Shown here: positions 26,671 to 39,092 of the stretch, in pieces | How positions within the stretch are numbered: the stretch's first letter is position 1 | Layout: the number at the start of each line of letters is the position of its first letter | NCBI GenBank assembly: GCA_003254905.1 | Contig: QANU01001671.1 | Coordinates: forward strand, 186,001 to 250,000 | Length of the DNA stretch: 64,000 bases | Direction of reading: 5' to 3' | Origin: Nissolia schottii | Lineage: Eukaryota; Streptophyta; Magnoliopsida; Fabales; Fabaceae | Notes under the pieces: generated by a model | The model's input: only the letters and a program-made list of their open reading frames with translations | Told to the model about the DNA's origin: nothing | Databases searched by the model: none | Program-made: the position numbers and the translations under genes

Positions 26671-26979
26671 AAATCTCTTGAGAATTGGATTTGAAAGAAA
26701 AATAGTAGATAGGAAAAACAATAGAAAGAGTGCAAAAAAGCTTTCGACCCTCACTACAAGGAAAAGGCATTTAAAAGTAAAAACCCTCATTTATTTTCAA
26801 CATGTTTTTCCAGGTAGAATAGAGAATGAAATGGAGAATCACTAAGCTTAACTGTCTTAGCTCTTGATACGTAATACTGACAGAAAAATAAACCGCTATT
26901 AAAATTACAATCCATAGTTACAAGCTGCCAAAGGCCAATGAAAAGTATGAACAAGGGAAAAGTGACCACACAGTCCCTT

Positions 26980-29900
26980 TCAAATAGAGACACTGTTTGG
27001 AATTCCCATCCCCGTTAGTCCACCTTCACTAGTTGGGTAAAGCAAAGTGTAAGGCATCTTAACAGGTCCAACACGGTTCTTGAGTTTCTCATCATTGTTC
27101 ATCTTCAAGATTCTTTTCTCAATCTCTGCTAGTTTACTTCCAAACTTGTCAAATGCCTCCAATGGCTCTGCTTCTGATGTCCAATGAGGAGTGTCCCTCT
27201 GACCAAGGTAAACCTCATCAGAGGAATGCCTGGACAAGATTTCGATCAGCGAGACGCCAAGGAGAGTCTGCAATTGTGCCGTGATTGTCTTGAGAAAAGC
27301 CTTGTCAGGATTCGCCACAAGTTCTTCGAATTCCGGCATTCCCTTCTCAGGCATGAACCTCCTGCTTATAGTTGGACGGTTTGGGAGGTACCCTGCATAA
27401 GGGTACTGTCCAAAGTTCACTGCAGCATGGAGAGCCGAAGCGATCCATATAATAATGGTGCAAACTTCGATCAGGTCTTCGCAAGTTTGCATTTTCGGCC
27501 ACCAAGGCTCGTCTTTCTTGTCACCATGACCCTCTTCCCTTAGTTCCTTCCACCAAGATTGTAGCTCTGCATCTTTCTTGACTGTGTCATCCACCTTGTA
27601 GTAGTAGGAGCAATAGTCCTGAACCCACATCTTGATGGCAAACCAAATCTCTAGCCCATCAACCGCGTAAGGGTAATCCTCAATCAATAGCCGAAGACCG
27701 TGTCGAGATTTCAAATCTTCAACGGCTATTCCTCTAAAAAGGAGAAACTATGTGTGAGCACATTAACATCAAAATTTCTCTATATGCTTCATTCTTAAGT
27801 ATTATCATCCAATTGAGTTTGGTTATACTAACATGTTTCAAAATTGGACAAGTTACCATATTCATAATCAAATATAAGAGCAATGGTCATGTGCTTGTGT
27901 AGTTTACCTCTTGATAAGATCTGCTGGCAATGCTTGCTCAGGAAAGACCCAATCTTTATAAACCACAGATGACATCTCCATGGCATACTTATTTGGAAAA
28001 ACTGTTAACTCTAGAATGCCACCTGCACTGATGAGGATTTGTCGCGCGAGCGCATTTATATTCATGGTGTCGCGAAAGTGTGGATGCAACAGTTTATAAA
28101 TTGGGTGAAGCGTGCTAAGTTGCCTATTTGCAGCTATAACAAATGGTTCAATCACTGCATGAGTATTCAACCTGTGAAATATGGACATAAATCAAAAATT
28201 GATTTCAATTATAGATAAATTCAGCTTGTTTCTCGTTTAGTCGATAGAGTTATACCAGTGGCTAATAAGTTGGTGATAGCCCGAGTCGTTTACTGCTACA
28301 TAAGCCTTAGCCAATTGCCAGATTGAATTTTCAACACCTTGTTCTGCAGGCGTGTAAACTTTACTGATTGCGCCATTTTGATTGTTATCAGGATGCGGCA
28401 AACTTAACTCAATGGCCAATGGCTTTAAAGTTCCATCATTTTGCAGGAAAAGAATTGTCCTGCTAGCATAAGTCTTTGTAGAAGTGGAGTTTATCTTCCT
28501 CAAATATGGAAGTAGTGCATCATGGTGATCTAATATGAACAACTTCTTGTGCTTAATTGCCTGTTCAACCAAGCACAAATTAACCTTGACTACAAAATTA
28601 CCTGAAGATTTTATTCTCAAAACCCATGCAATGTTACATTAAACTTCAAAATTACCTCATCTATAGTGAGTCCATCTAGCTTGCTCTCAATATGTTCTTT
28701 CCTTATTTTACTAGTTTGATCACCATAGACTTTAGGATCTAGCTTGCTTGCTGGTGGAAATTCCTGCAGTTAATTTGGGATATTGGGATTGAGCTACTGA
28801 TCCTATCAAGTTTAGGAAAAGACAAATTGATAACTGTAGCAAAACATACTATTCTTTTAGTTGAATTTAATTGACTATAGTCAACCAAAACAACTTAGAG
28901 TATGTTCGGTTTTGAGGTAGAAAGCATTAGAATCGACTCTGTCATGCTAAAAATGAAAAATTTTCACGTCTCCGGTCAGAATCGATTCTTGGAGCTACAA
29001 AACGAAAGTCAAACATGCAATTATGCTTACTTGTAGGCAGCGAATTATGACAGGGTTAACACCAGCCAACATCTCTCTAGCAAACTCTTCATCAGTTCTC
29101 CATGCAGACTTATCCTCTGCTCCAAATCATCAAGAATGCTATTATTATCCAACAATGATTTATAAAATGCATAATTCTTTCTTGTATGAGGGAAAAATAA
29201 AAACAAAAACATGTTAAGTCCTTGTAAGTCACTCCCTCCGTTCCACACCAACAGTCTCTTTGACATTTTTGATACATTTGAGTTAACAATGTACCAAAAA
29301 GTCAAAGGAACTACTATCCAAGATCCAAGTGAGTATTTAACAAAACATATAAAATACCTTTAATCACTTGAGGCATTGGATATTTGAGGAACCTTTCACC
29401 ATCAGTTCTAAGAATTTCTTTGAGCATCTCTGCAGGGATGTTATCCCTAATGTCCTCAAGTATGCCCATGGGGACCTGAATTCCACCTTCATAGAGTTCA
29501 AGTACATCTTCAAAGCTATCAAACTCATTCGGGGTGTTGTCGAATAGAGATTCAAGCTCAGGCTTTAGAACTTGTGCTGTGGATTTCAAGGCATAAGCAA
29601 GAAAGTCTGACATTTTTAGGTGACCAAATCTTTCATCCCTGGGAACATAAATGTCTAAGCTCAAGGCAGGGTTCAATCTACTCTCAGTATTAGCATCTGC
29701 AAATATGACAACGTAAAAAAAGAAATAACACCACATCATAAATTTAAAATTAGTACAATAGATAACAAGGACCAAAGTTCATTTTCCAAAATATTTTAAC
29801 TAAAAAAATACTGCTATGAATCAAAAAGCAACCAATATAAGGTTCCATAATTGTTGCTTGGAGACTCCTGCCTTTTTAAGACCTTTAGTCGGGTCGAGTC

Positions 29901-32900
29901 AAGTTAATCGGTTTTGGATTCAATTACTAATAGTTTCATCGTGGTAAACAATAAATAAAACAAAATATTAAAAAAAAAACCGCAATATAAAAGGCCTAAC
30001 CTGACAATGCGGGTGGTCTACCAGTTTTTCCCCTTCGAGGATAGGGATATTCAATGGACCCTCCTAGAATAGGACGAGCATATTCTGGCCCCTTATCTGG
30101 ATGGCCCAAATCATTGTAGTATGCATACTCATAAACCCTATCCCACTCTTCAAGCTTCTCTTTTCCATGTCCTCTTAGAGTCTCTAATTCTTCCTCTCTG
30201 TACTTAAGAAGCGGCTTTGGTGTGTCACTTAAAAGGTATGCCTGCAAATACATCATTAACACTTAAATATGTCAAACAACTAGTAATATATTTTTTATTA
30301 ACAAAATTGTAAAAGACATTATTCTCGTAATTTTGATAATGAAACATTAATGATTACTTTTCTTTTAACAAGTACACTTTTCAAGAATTTGCATCCTTAT
30401 TTTTACGTATAATCAAACTACTTATCTTTCCTCCAACAACTTGTTGGTAACTAGTAATACATATGTCTATAAGTTGTTACAAATTGTTTTATCTTTGAAT
30501 TATAGTTATCTTATCATAACTTTAGTTCTTTTCTTTTCTTTTTTGCTACTAATGTATTTCCCAAATTTATTATTAAGAAAGAAGACTCGTTTTTTTAGAT
30601 GGAGCTATACTTACCTTTTCAATTAGTGCTTTTTTAAGTAATTGAGTCAATCTCCTTCTTTATAGACCGTAATATGTCTCTACCACTACGTCAACATCTT
30701 TATTAGTTACAATTTATCTTTATCCATTATGTAACAATCTCATCTATTAATAATAATTTCCTGACAACTCTGATTATGTTTATTCAAGCATTCATCACTC
30801 AATTGTACCTTATTGCTGAAGAAAATGCGGTCCTTTTCATATTTATGTGCAGGGTATACCCAGGAGTTGCAAATGAAGTGAATGTCTCCATGGCCTGGAA
30901 CATTTTCAAGTGTCAAGGTTCTAAGGTAGAACTCACTGTGATGATTGTTTCTTATTAAGAATGCTCCTGGAGTTCCTATATCCTCATTGTCCCAATCAAA
31001 GGTAACCTTGAATGCTGATTCTCCTGCTGTCAAGGATGTGATTGTGGTAATCCAATCTTCCAAATATGCAGGTTTCCCAACTTTTCCTTTTGAGCCACTC
31101 CCTTCAAAAATTGTGATCATAAATATCATTCAGCTACCATGATTAGGAAAAAAATTAGGGTAAAATAAATCAGAATGTAGCATATACTAAATTTAAGAAT
31201 GTAAATGATTTATGATCAAACTACCTAGAAAACATAATTGGTTAGAACGGTAGAAAGGTATAATCCTTAAACCAGTGATCTCGATAAAAATGTAATTGAG
31301 AGAGATTGTTTTTTTAAGTGAGTCCTTCAATCATTCAAGCTCGACAAGGGCCAAAAGTCCACCATATGATAGTGGTTAAAGACAAAAAGAATAAAATCCT
31401 AATAATAAATTAATGAATTAATTAAAACAAATCAAATATATAAAATTGCAAACTTAAAAAATAGTAAGCAAAATCAAGAGTGAGTTAGATGATTTTAAAG
31501 ATAATTTACATATAAATGGCCCTCAAAATTTTCACCTCTTTTTTTTGTTTTTTTTCCTGCTATTTTACAATTGTATATTTCTTCCATCTTATATTTTATA
31601 TTAAGTGTCACTTTCGAATTTTAGGTATATTTATTATTCAAGGTATCTAAATTATCTAGTTACATTAATTTATAAACTGATTTATAAATATAGTAAAATG
31701 AAGAGACTAAGTTTTGGTGATCGGAATGGTATTAATTCAAAAATTTAGAATTAATAAGGCCTTGACATTGTCTTGAGCCAACATGAAGATCTTGACTCGT
31801 GAGGCTATTGGGTTTGACCGAGTCATAGTGGACCAGTTACAACTTCACCCACCAATAGACATTGGGGGGTGTGACAAAGCTTAATGGGAGGTATTCTTGC
31901 TCTCAAAAAAGTATAAGCCAAGTTTTAATAGTAAGTTTGTGATTTCAAGACCAATATCATACAAGTAGAAAAAAGCTTATATTATTATATTACCTATATT
32001 TTTAACCCATATACAAGTGCAAATCTCGTGTTATGTGAACTCACACGATTTGTAATCTAATTCATAACTTATTATTTAATTCAAATTTGTTCCCCAAATT
32101 ATGACTCACCCACTAGTTAAAATTAAGTCAAATAATGAGTTATGTGTGGACTGTGGGTCATGTTATAAATTATGTGAATTTATTTTACTTATATGATGAC
32201 AATTTATTAATCACATCAATAATGAATAGAATTCTACTAACAATTCTACTAACAACACATATTAAAACTATGTAATCTTACTAAAGCAAATATTAAAACC
32301 CTGAATTTTATAATGTTTCAATCAAAACCAAGAGAAATTATTTATCCTCCGCACAACACGCCAATACCTTCACTTTCAGCGTCCTTTCTTCGGCATAACG
32401 TTCAAGATGAAGTGGGCGTGGCCATAAAGAGCTAGTAGCATTTCTTAGGTTGGACCCTATGCCTAAGCCCTTGGAATGGTTTATCGATTAACCCCTAGGC
32501 TATTTCTCTTTTAGAGGAAAAAAATAGCTTTATGGTGTTCCCCTAACCAAAAACAATTTTCACAAAAATAAATAACAAAAATGCCAACACGTCTGTTTCA
32601 CCCTAGTTGAGTTGATACAACTTCAAATTCACAAAGAAAGTTGATTAACATAATTGATAAAAAATATAACTCATATTAAAATGATGTAGGTTTGATTTTT
32701 ATAATCAATATGAAGATTATTTTAATAGATGATGTATAAATACTTTTATAAACACTTAAAAAACTTGATATCAAACTATTACGCTAATAAAATGACAAGT
32801 AACAAGCTCACAGTAACTTTTATTTATTAAAAAAAGAAAACTTCAAATTCATACAAAATATACTGCCGTACACTTGGATTTTGTCAAATCTGCTAGCGTA

Positions 32901-34680
32901 AACAATTTCGTGACTCAATGTATAGTAATTGGTACACGTGTCTTTATAGATTTATATTGGATGTATTCAGCTTAATTTTGATACAAATAAAAAGGGTTTT
33001 CACAAAATATTTAATTATATTTTATCATATCAATAAAAAAAATTACTTTTACATTTTTTATTTTCAGAGTTTTACATATTATTATTCCAAAAATAATAGT
33101 CTTCATATATGAATGGATAAATATTGACTAATGAATATACATCAAAATTAATTTCTAACTATAATAAATAAAATTTATCCATATCAACAACAATTCTTTA
33201 TAAAGTATGTTCGCTAGACTGGTCGTTGATCACCGCTATTCATTCTTAGAAGAAGTCTTGGCTTTATTTTTATATTTTTTTATTTATTTTTTGCGTGATT
33301 GAACAAATACATGAAGAATGAGCAAAGAAAAATTCTTCAAAAATGTAAAATTGATATATTATTCTGAACACTATTATAAGCCAAGTCAGTGTTATTCATT
33401 TGCTAAAGGCTGACTCGAGTCATGACTTGGAAACTTCAGAATTAGATTCCCTTCAAGCTTGTGATAAAAGGATGAGAAGTAAAAGGGGAAAAAAAAACTA
33501 TCAGCTATCATAGAGGTTAGTGGTAGGGGAATAAACTCTACACCTTTAAATCCCAAAACGATAAAGGACCATCATGCCTCATGGTTATGTTATTGTTTTC
33601 TTGGCAAATAAGAAAACTTCATTATCTCCATTCAAGAGGGAGTGAGAATGGTAGGAAGAAATTCATCTTCTACTTGAGGGTATCCATTCCAACCTAATCC
33701 ACTCGGATAAGATAAAAGCTCTGTTCATTATGGAAATTTATTCCTCGAATAATTATCCAAAATTATTAGTGTATATACACATGGTTTCTTTTCCGTGTTT
33801 CTTAGTATTTGGACGGTTGCGATTGAATCATAACTTTAAAATTCATAACTTTAAAATATTAAAAAATTTAAATTAATAAATATTGATACTCTTAAATTTT
33901 ATAAGGTACTGAAATAAATTATATATATATATATATATATGAGACTTCAAAATATTACATAAACAAGCGATAGCCACATGTAGTTTATTGGTGTTTCGTA
34001 GTATTTGAACGATTGTGATTGAATCATAACTTTAAAATTCATAACTTTAAAATATTAAAAAATTTTAATTAATAAAACATATAACGAAATCTTAAATGTT
34101 ATAATATTGATACCGTTAAATTTTATAAGATACTGAAATTAATTTCACACCTATATATATGAGACTTCAAAATATTACATAAACAAGCTATAGTCACATG
34201 TAGTTTATAGTTTAGTAATTGCCTTTTACCTCCCATGAAACAAAAGGATCCGAATTCTAATTATAGAGTGGATAAAAGGTATTTATATTATTAAAAACAA
34301 ATGCTACTAACCACCTCTAACACCCAAAGAAGAAAAGAATAAATAAAAAAAAGGAAAAATCACACGACGAGCCCCACACTTTAATGTGAGCGAGAATACC
34401 AAGAGTGGCCAAGACTGTGAAACCTTCAAACACAACTCTAGTAGTCAAGAAAAGTAGAGAGCAAGAAACACTAACCTGCAGGATCAACGTTAACAGCACT
34501 TATTAGTTGGAGAGAGACACCTTTTCCCGTAAACTCATGAACACGATCAAGAAAGGAGGCAGTGAAGTCGTTGAAGTCCAACACGTTTTTCTTCATCAAC
34601 ACCACTGTCCCTCTGATCTTGCCGCCGTCATCACTGCCTCCACCAGCAGCTGCGAGGGCATTCCTTATGTTATGGAGCAT
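26980..34680 (-). CDS. LOX: Linoleate 9S-lipoxygenase (LOX1/LOX5 type)
   Basis: This non-haem iron dioxygenase adds O2 to linoleic or linolenic acid in oxylipin synthesis. Exons, 5' to 3': 34680-34476, 31101-30809, 30241-30001, 29696-29358, 29116-29031, 28763-28656, 28560-28256, 28171-27908, 27733-26980. They sum to 2595 nt, 864 residues. An N-terminal PLAT domain ([26 protein letters not shown]) precedes the catalytic domain. All five iron ligands are visible: His525 in SHW, His530 in LNTHAV, His and Asn in [11 protein letters not shown] (about 716 and 720), and the C-terminal Ile of GIPNSVSI. The specificity pair is Thr-Val (ELTVFPNKY), typical of 9-LOXs. Ala in NINALARQ predicts S stereochemistry. 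No plastid transit peptide is seen, so it is probably cytosolic. Intron 1 is long (3.4 kb). The exon 2 acceptor (TTTTTGAAG) has a short pyrimidine tract. A plausible AATAAA lies near 26,790. Confidence 0.95.
33795..34210. repeat. Tandem duplication, about 196-220 bp per copy, in LOX intron 1
   Basis: Copy 1 spans about 33795-33990 and copy 2 about 33991-34210. Both contain GATTGAATCATAACTTTAAA near the start and GAGACTTCAAAATATTACAT near the end. Copy 2 carries an extra stretch of roughly 30 bp. An (AT)n run in copy 1 (about 33,921-33,941) is shortened in copy 2. Confidence 0.85.
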
Positions 34681-34778
34681 ATCGAATCTCTCTGATTAGA
34701 AAACGATGATCAACAGTTAATTAGTAATGCTTTGTTGTAAATTGTGGATTATATTTATTGTTACCCAAGTTATGTGCT

Positions 34779-34787
34779 TTTTTATAG
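34779..34787 (-). promoter_or_regulatory. Candidate TATA box of the lipoxygenase gene
   Basis: The minus strand reads CTATAAAAAAG about 100 bp upstream of the LOX ATG, a normal distance for a short 5' UTR. A second TATATATA lies near 34,835-34,843 and could serve instead. Confidence 0.45.
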
Positions 34788-34989
34788 AAGGAAAAGAAGA
34801 CCCAGTGCGTGGTCCAAATTACTGTTCACTACAGTATATATATTCCATTGATCAATACGAAGCTTCCGCGTCTTAGCCAAAAGGCTTTCTTAGAAGGACA
34901 AAACTTTTATCACGTTTTTTAAGTTTATTTCATTTATTTGTACATTAAAAAGACTACACAATGTGCTCGACGAACAACATCTACAAGGT

Positions 34990-35570
34990 AGAGTAATACT
35001 TGCACCTACATTGCATTTAGTTGATTAGATTAATTATCACTTGATTGCGTTAAATTGCAATTTGGAGATGTGCTATATTAGTTCAGACTTTACTTGTCTG
35101 TCGGATGGTGATCATGATTTCTTTCAAGCTATTCACACACTAGAATTTTTAAATACTATTCGATGTTCTGGTCTGTCTAACCATGAGTTGAAATTGAAGG
35201 TTGGAACACCAATTATGTTATTGCGAAATATAGATCACTCAGCCGGTTTTTGCAATGACATTAGATTGGTCATTACAAGACTCGATCAAAATGTTCTGGA
35301 AGCAAAGTGTTCGCAGTTAACAATAGTGGGCAGAAGGTTTTCATACTCAGAATGACCTTAACTCCTTTAGATTCAAAATTACCATTTAAATTACAAAGAA
35401 GATAATTTTCTGTCATGGTTTCATATGGAATGACTATTAACAAAAGTCTAGGCCAATCTTTATCAAAGGTGGGCCTATTGTTGAAAAAATCCGTTTTTAC
35501 ACATGGTCAGTTGTATGTTGCAATATCAAGAGTTACCAACAGGAAATGATTGAAGATATTGATTTATCAT
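34990..35570 (+). pseudogene. Helitron helicase (PIF1-like) C-terminal remnant, first part
   Basis: The + strand encodes the end of the RepHel helicase of plant Helitrons: ILAPTLHLVD near 35,000, EFLNTIRCSGLSNHELKLKV near 35,140-35,200, PIMLLRNIDHSAGFCNDIRL, then [26 protein letters not shown] and [15 protein letters not shown] to about 35,545. A stop in place of a sense codon lies near 35,029. A frameshift occurs near 35,335, and further stops follow. The frame is cut at 35570 by a hAT element and continues at 39093. Confidence 0.85.
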
Positions 35571-36400
35571 TAGGGGTGAGAACAGACCAGGCCAGACCCT
35601 TAACAGGTCAAGCCTGTTTCGTTAATTTTTGGCTTGAGTCTGGCCTGTTAACTATTATAGGCCAATTTTTTTGCCTGACCTGGCTTGTTTGGGAGGCCTT
35701 GTCTGGCCTGGAGCCTGATAGGTCTGCATGTATATTTTATTATTATAAAAAAATAAAAAATTAAAATAAAACCTGCATTTTTTAATTTTTTAAAAATAAT
35801 CATAATAAAGTATTGTTTTTGTTAATAACTTAATTTTTTAATATAATAATATTCTAAAGTAAAAAACTATAATATATATACGTATTTCATGAGAGAAGGG
35901 AGATAGTTTAACTGAAAATATATAACATTTACTATATAACAAGCAAGAGCGTATTAATTCAATATGAATCAAAAAGACATTTTCAATAAAGAATTGAAAC
36001 TCTAAAGCTGCAAGCTGCTGGGATATGCCCATGAAGAAACAGATCAAAAGACAAGTCTGAGCAATGTGAATATCCATTTTGTGAGAGGAAAATCAAATTT
36101 TCATCCATTGATTTTATCATTAAGAAACCAAAATCCATATCCCAAAAAAGTTTGCTAAACTTTGTCATGTATATCACCAATTCTTGCTTAGTATGTGATA
36201 GCAAGATCATAAATAGAATATATGGCATGTTACCAACAAAAAACAAGAAGGAAAATGCCAGCAAAGCTCTCACATTATTCAGATGAGATGAGAGTGTGAG
36301 TGTGGGACAGTCCTATGGACTCTTTAGATTAGGGTTTCTTTAAAAAGAAAAATTAAATAATAAAATTATATTAATAAATATGATTGCATAAAATGTTATA

Positions 36401-36478
36401 AAAGTAATGTTAGTTTAGTGGTTAAGATGTTATTTTGGTAAAATGAAGGTCTCTAGTTCGAGTCCTATTGAAAGTAAT
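36401..36478 (+). repeat. tRNA-derived SINE-like insertion
   Basis: A 62-bp segment (36409-36470) holds a box A-like TAGTTTAGTGG (36411-36421) and a box B-like GTTCGAGTCC (36456-36465) with tRNA-like spacing. It is flanked by AAAGTAAT on both sides (36401-36408 and 36471-36478). It has no cloverleaf I can fold and no body or tail, so it is not called as a tRNA gene. Confidence 0.5.
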
Positions 36479-36899
36479 ATAAGTTTTTTTTTAGTAAACC
36501 TATATGAACATTTGTGAGTAATCAGGCCTGCCTGACATGCCTAATAGACTTTCGTAAGAGTTGTGCTACACGTACACCCTAAGCCTTCAAACTTCCTCTT
36601 CCTTGCCTTGAAAATAAGGATTGCACCACAATAAAGTCTCGTCCCTCTCTTCGATCTCTCATCCCTTTCGTCAGCTCTCGTCGATCTCTCTTCACCCTCG
36701 TCGCTCTTCAGCAAATACATCGTGTTCACGACACAAATGTGTAACATAAATCTCAAAGAAACAAACGCTTGTAAGTGCGTCGAAGCTGAGTTCACCTTTT
36801 ATGCTTTTGAATTAAATTTGTTGAAGAATGTATATCTGAATGGGTTTAGTGGAAACACAATGCATTGTGTAAACCGTTGTGAGCTACATCAATGTTGAC

Positions 36900-38560
36900 G
36901 ATGGTACTTAATGTTTGTACACATCGTCATCTAATGTTTGTGTACAACGTCATATAATGTTTGTGCACCCTAATCAGACATCACATTCTGCACTATTATT
37001 TTATTATACATTAAGTAATATGCATATATGTAAAGTTTATGTATTATAATGTATATAAGTGTTAATAAATCTTTTGAATTAAATTGGTGATGTTAATTGT
37101 TCATTGCTGTAGAAAATGGCTCCTCCACAATCACTTGAAGGGGCACCTGTTGCTAGTCACGCCTGCAAATATGCTTCACACAATCCAACACAATTACAAA
37201 GTTTGTGCACGGGGTCATATAAAGTTTGTGTACTGTTGTTGTAAAGTTTGTGCATCGTCTGGTCAAACACTATTGGTGTACTACTTACGCATGACAGTCG
37301 ACTTCCACACCAACAAGAAGGTTCTGGGAGCAGCACATAGCGTAGTTGTTATGGAATAAGTACATACTGAAATTTATGTAACCTACGATAATGATGCACA
37401 AACCAGTTATGGTTTTTGGTTTAGGGTTTAGGTTTTATGCAGCTTGGTTTATCTAAACTAATTGTTATAGAATTTGTCCATTAAATTTGAGTAAAATGTC
37501 CATGAAAGATTCTACAAATTAATCCTTGTTTCGTTCTTTTGTTTTGATGCATCGTGATTGCTCATCAGTATATACAAAGTTTGTGTTCTATTGACCCTAA
37601 TGTTTGTGCTATAGGGGGTATAAAGTTTAGGCAGCCAAATATGCCGAATCTTCCACTGAAAAAATCACTGCCCCCTGTACAATATAAGATAATGTTTGTG
37701 CATATGCCAGTTTAAAGTTTGTGCACTTCATAAAACATCATAATCTTTATAATACATTATGCACAACACATCAAGAAGTATTTATTCATGAGAATATATA
37801 AAAAAATTTGTGTCAAAAATATTTATATTGTTTATGCATTAATTGTTGAAAGGTCGAGAAATCTTTATAATGCATTATGCACAACACACAAGAAACCGGG
37901 GTTGAAGCTGTGGATAATGTTTGTGCATATGTCAGTTTAAGGTTTGTGCACTTCATAAGTCATCAGAATCTTTATAGTACATTATGCACAACACATCAAG
38001 TAGTGTTTATTCATAAGAATATATAAAATGTTTGTATCAAAAATATTTATATTGTTTATGCATCAATTGTTGAAAGGTCGAGAAATCTTTATAATACATT
38101 ATGCACAACACATAAGCAACAGGGGTCGAGGCTGTGGATAATGTTTGTGCACAATATCATATAATGTTTGTGCATATGTCAATTTAAAGTTTATGAACTT
38201 CATCAGACATCAAAATCTTTATAGTACATTGTGCACAACACATCAAGTAGTGTTTATTCATGAGAATATATAAAAAGTTTGTGTCAAAAATATTTATATT
38301 GTTTATGCATCAATTGTTGAAAAGGTCGAGAAATCTTTATAATGCATTATGCACAACACATAAGCAACAGGGGCTGAGGCTATGGATAATGTTTGTGCAT
38401 ATACCAGTTTAAAGTTTGTGCACTTCATAAGATATCAGAATCTTTATAGTACATTATGCACAAACACATAAGCAACAGGGGCTGAGGCTGGTTGATAATG
38501 TTTTTGCACAATATCATATAATGTTTGTGCATGTGTCTATTTAAAGTTTATGCAATCAAT
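36900..38560. repeat. Tandem and dispersed repeats built on AATGTTTGTGCA / AAAGTTTGTGCAC
   Basis: The motif recurs many times from about 36,907. From about 37,690 to 38,500 it is embedded in long tandem units of roughly 200-260 bp. Each contains CAGTTTAAAGTTTGTGCAC, ATTATGCACAACACA, GTGTTTATTCAT, TATTTATATTGTTTATGCAT and GTTGAAAGGTCGAGAAATC. About four units are visible, differing by small indels. Confidence 0.8.
37279..37326 (+). pseudogene. Captured fragment of a 40S ribosomal protein S17 gene
   Basis: Sixteen consecutive codons translate as YYLRMTVDFHTNKKVL, matching the conserved eukaryotic eS17 stretch that reads (R)YYSRMTxDFHTNKKxL. Similarity stops at both sides. The fragment sits inside the Mutator-like element, consistent with gene-fragment capture. 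It is too short to encode a functional protein. Confidence 0.65.
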
Positions 38561-39092
38561 CTTCTGTGATATTTGTCATTGATGAATGTGCACTAGATCA
38601 TATAAAGCTTCAGAACACTAGAACTTCACAGAAACGTAAGGGATAACACTCCCCATCGAAATCAGAACAATTACCGCGGTTCTCTCTAATGCCATTTTCG
38701 ATCAACAAAAAATTTTGATTATGATTATCAACATTAGATTATGTAGGTACTTTTGATTTTCATGCTGCTATCGGTTGAAACGATCTCGCAATTATGGTTC
38801 TGTGCATTGGATCTCAAATTTCGTATTCTGTTACGTTATGACACTGACTACATTGAGCAAACTCGAGTGGGAGAAGCATTTACAACGTATAGTATAAATG
38901 AGATTGATACTGTATAAATGAGAGGTGTATATACGGGTGTATGGAATATAGGTGTACACAGAGAATTTCCGCTTTCGTAATAGCCTGAGCTTAGCCTGTT
39001 TATTGAAACAAACTTTGAAAATGATCTGGGCCTGACCTTTTTTGGCAAACAGGCCAGGCCCTAACAGGCCGCCTGGCCTATTCCCACCCCTA

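Larger units (their letters stand above)
36558..38971. mobile_element. Mutator-like element (9-bp target duplication) inside the hAT element
   Basis: Identical CTTTCGTAA 9-mers sit at 36549-36557 and 38972-38980, the duplication length made by Mutator-like elements. The ends are weakly inverted: GAGTTGTGCTACACGTACACC at the left and, read inward from the right, CGGAAATTCTCTGTGTACACC. Both place GTACACC at positions 15-21. Removing the segment plus one 9-mer restores a continuous AGGCC-rich hAT end. No transposase frame is present. The interior holds tandem repeats and a ribosomal protein gene fragment, as in Pack-MULEs. Confidence 0.65.
35571..39092. mobile_element. Non-autonomous hAT-type element with 8-bp target duplication
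   Basis: The left end is TAGGGGTGAGAACAGACCAG at 35571. The right end, read inward from 39092, is TAGGGGTGGGAATAGGCCAG. The flanking 8-mers are TTTATCAT (35563-35570) and TTTGTCAT (39093-39100), which differ at one base. Both subterminal regions are rich in AGGCC/CAGGCC/GCCTG motifs, as in plant hAT elements. No transposase frame is seen. Without the internal Mutator-like insertion the hAT element is about 1.1 kb. Its insertion splits the Helitron helicase reading frame. Confidence 0.85.

Noticed and set aside
36409..36470. tRNA gene
   Set aside because: Only box A and box B-like motifs are present. The arms do not pair into a cloverleaf and the length is below a full tRNA.
36541..37359. Short open frames in the Mutator-like element
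   Set aside because: No start-to-stop frame matches a transposase. Only the S17-like piece is recognisable.
37690..38500. CRISPR-like array appearance of repeated units
   Set aside because: The repeats are long, unevenly spaced and without unique spacers, in a plant nuclear sequence. They are ordinary tandem repeats.
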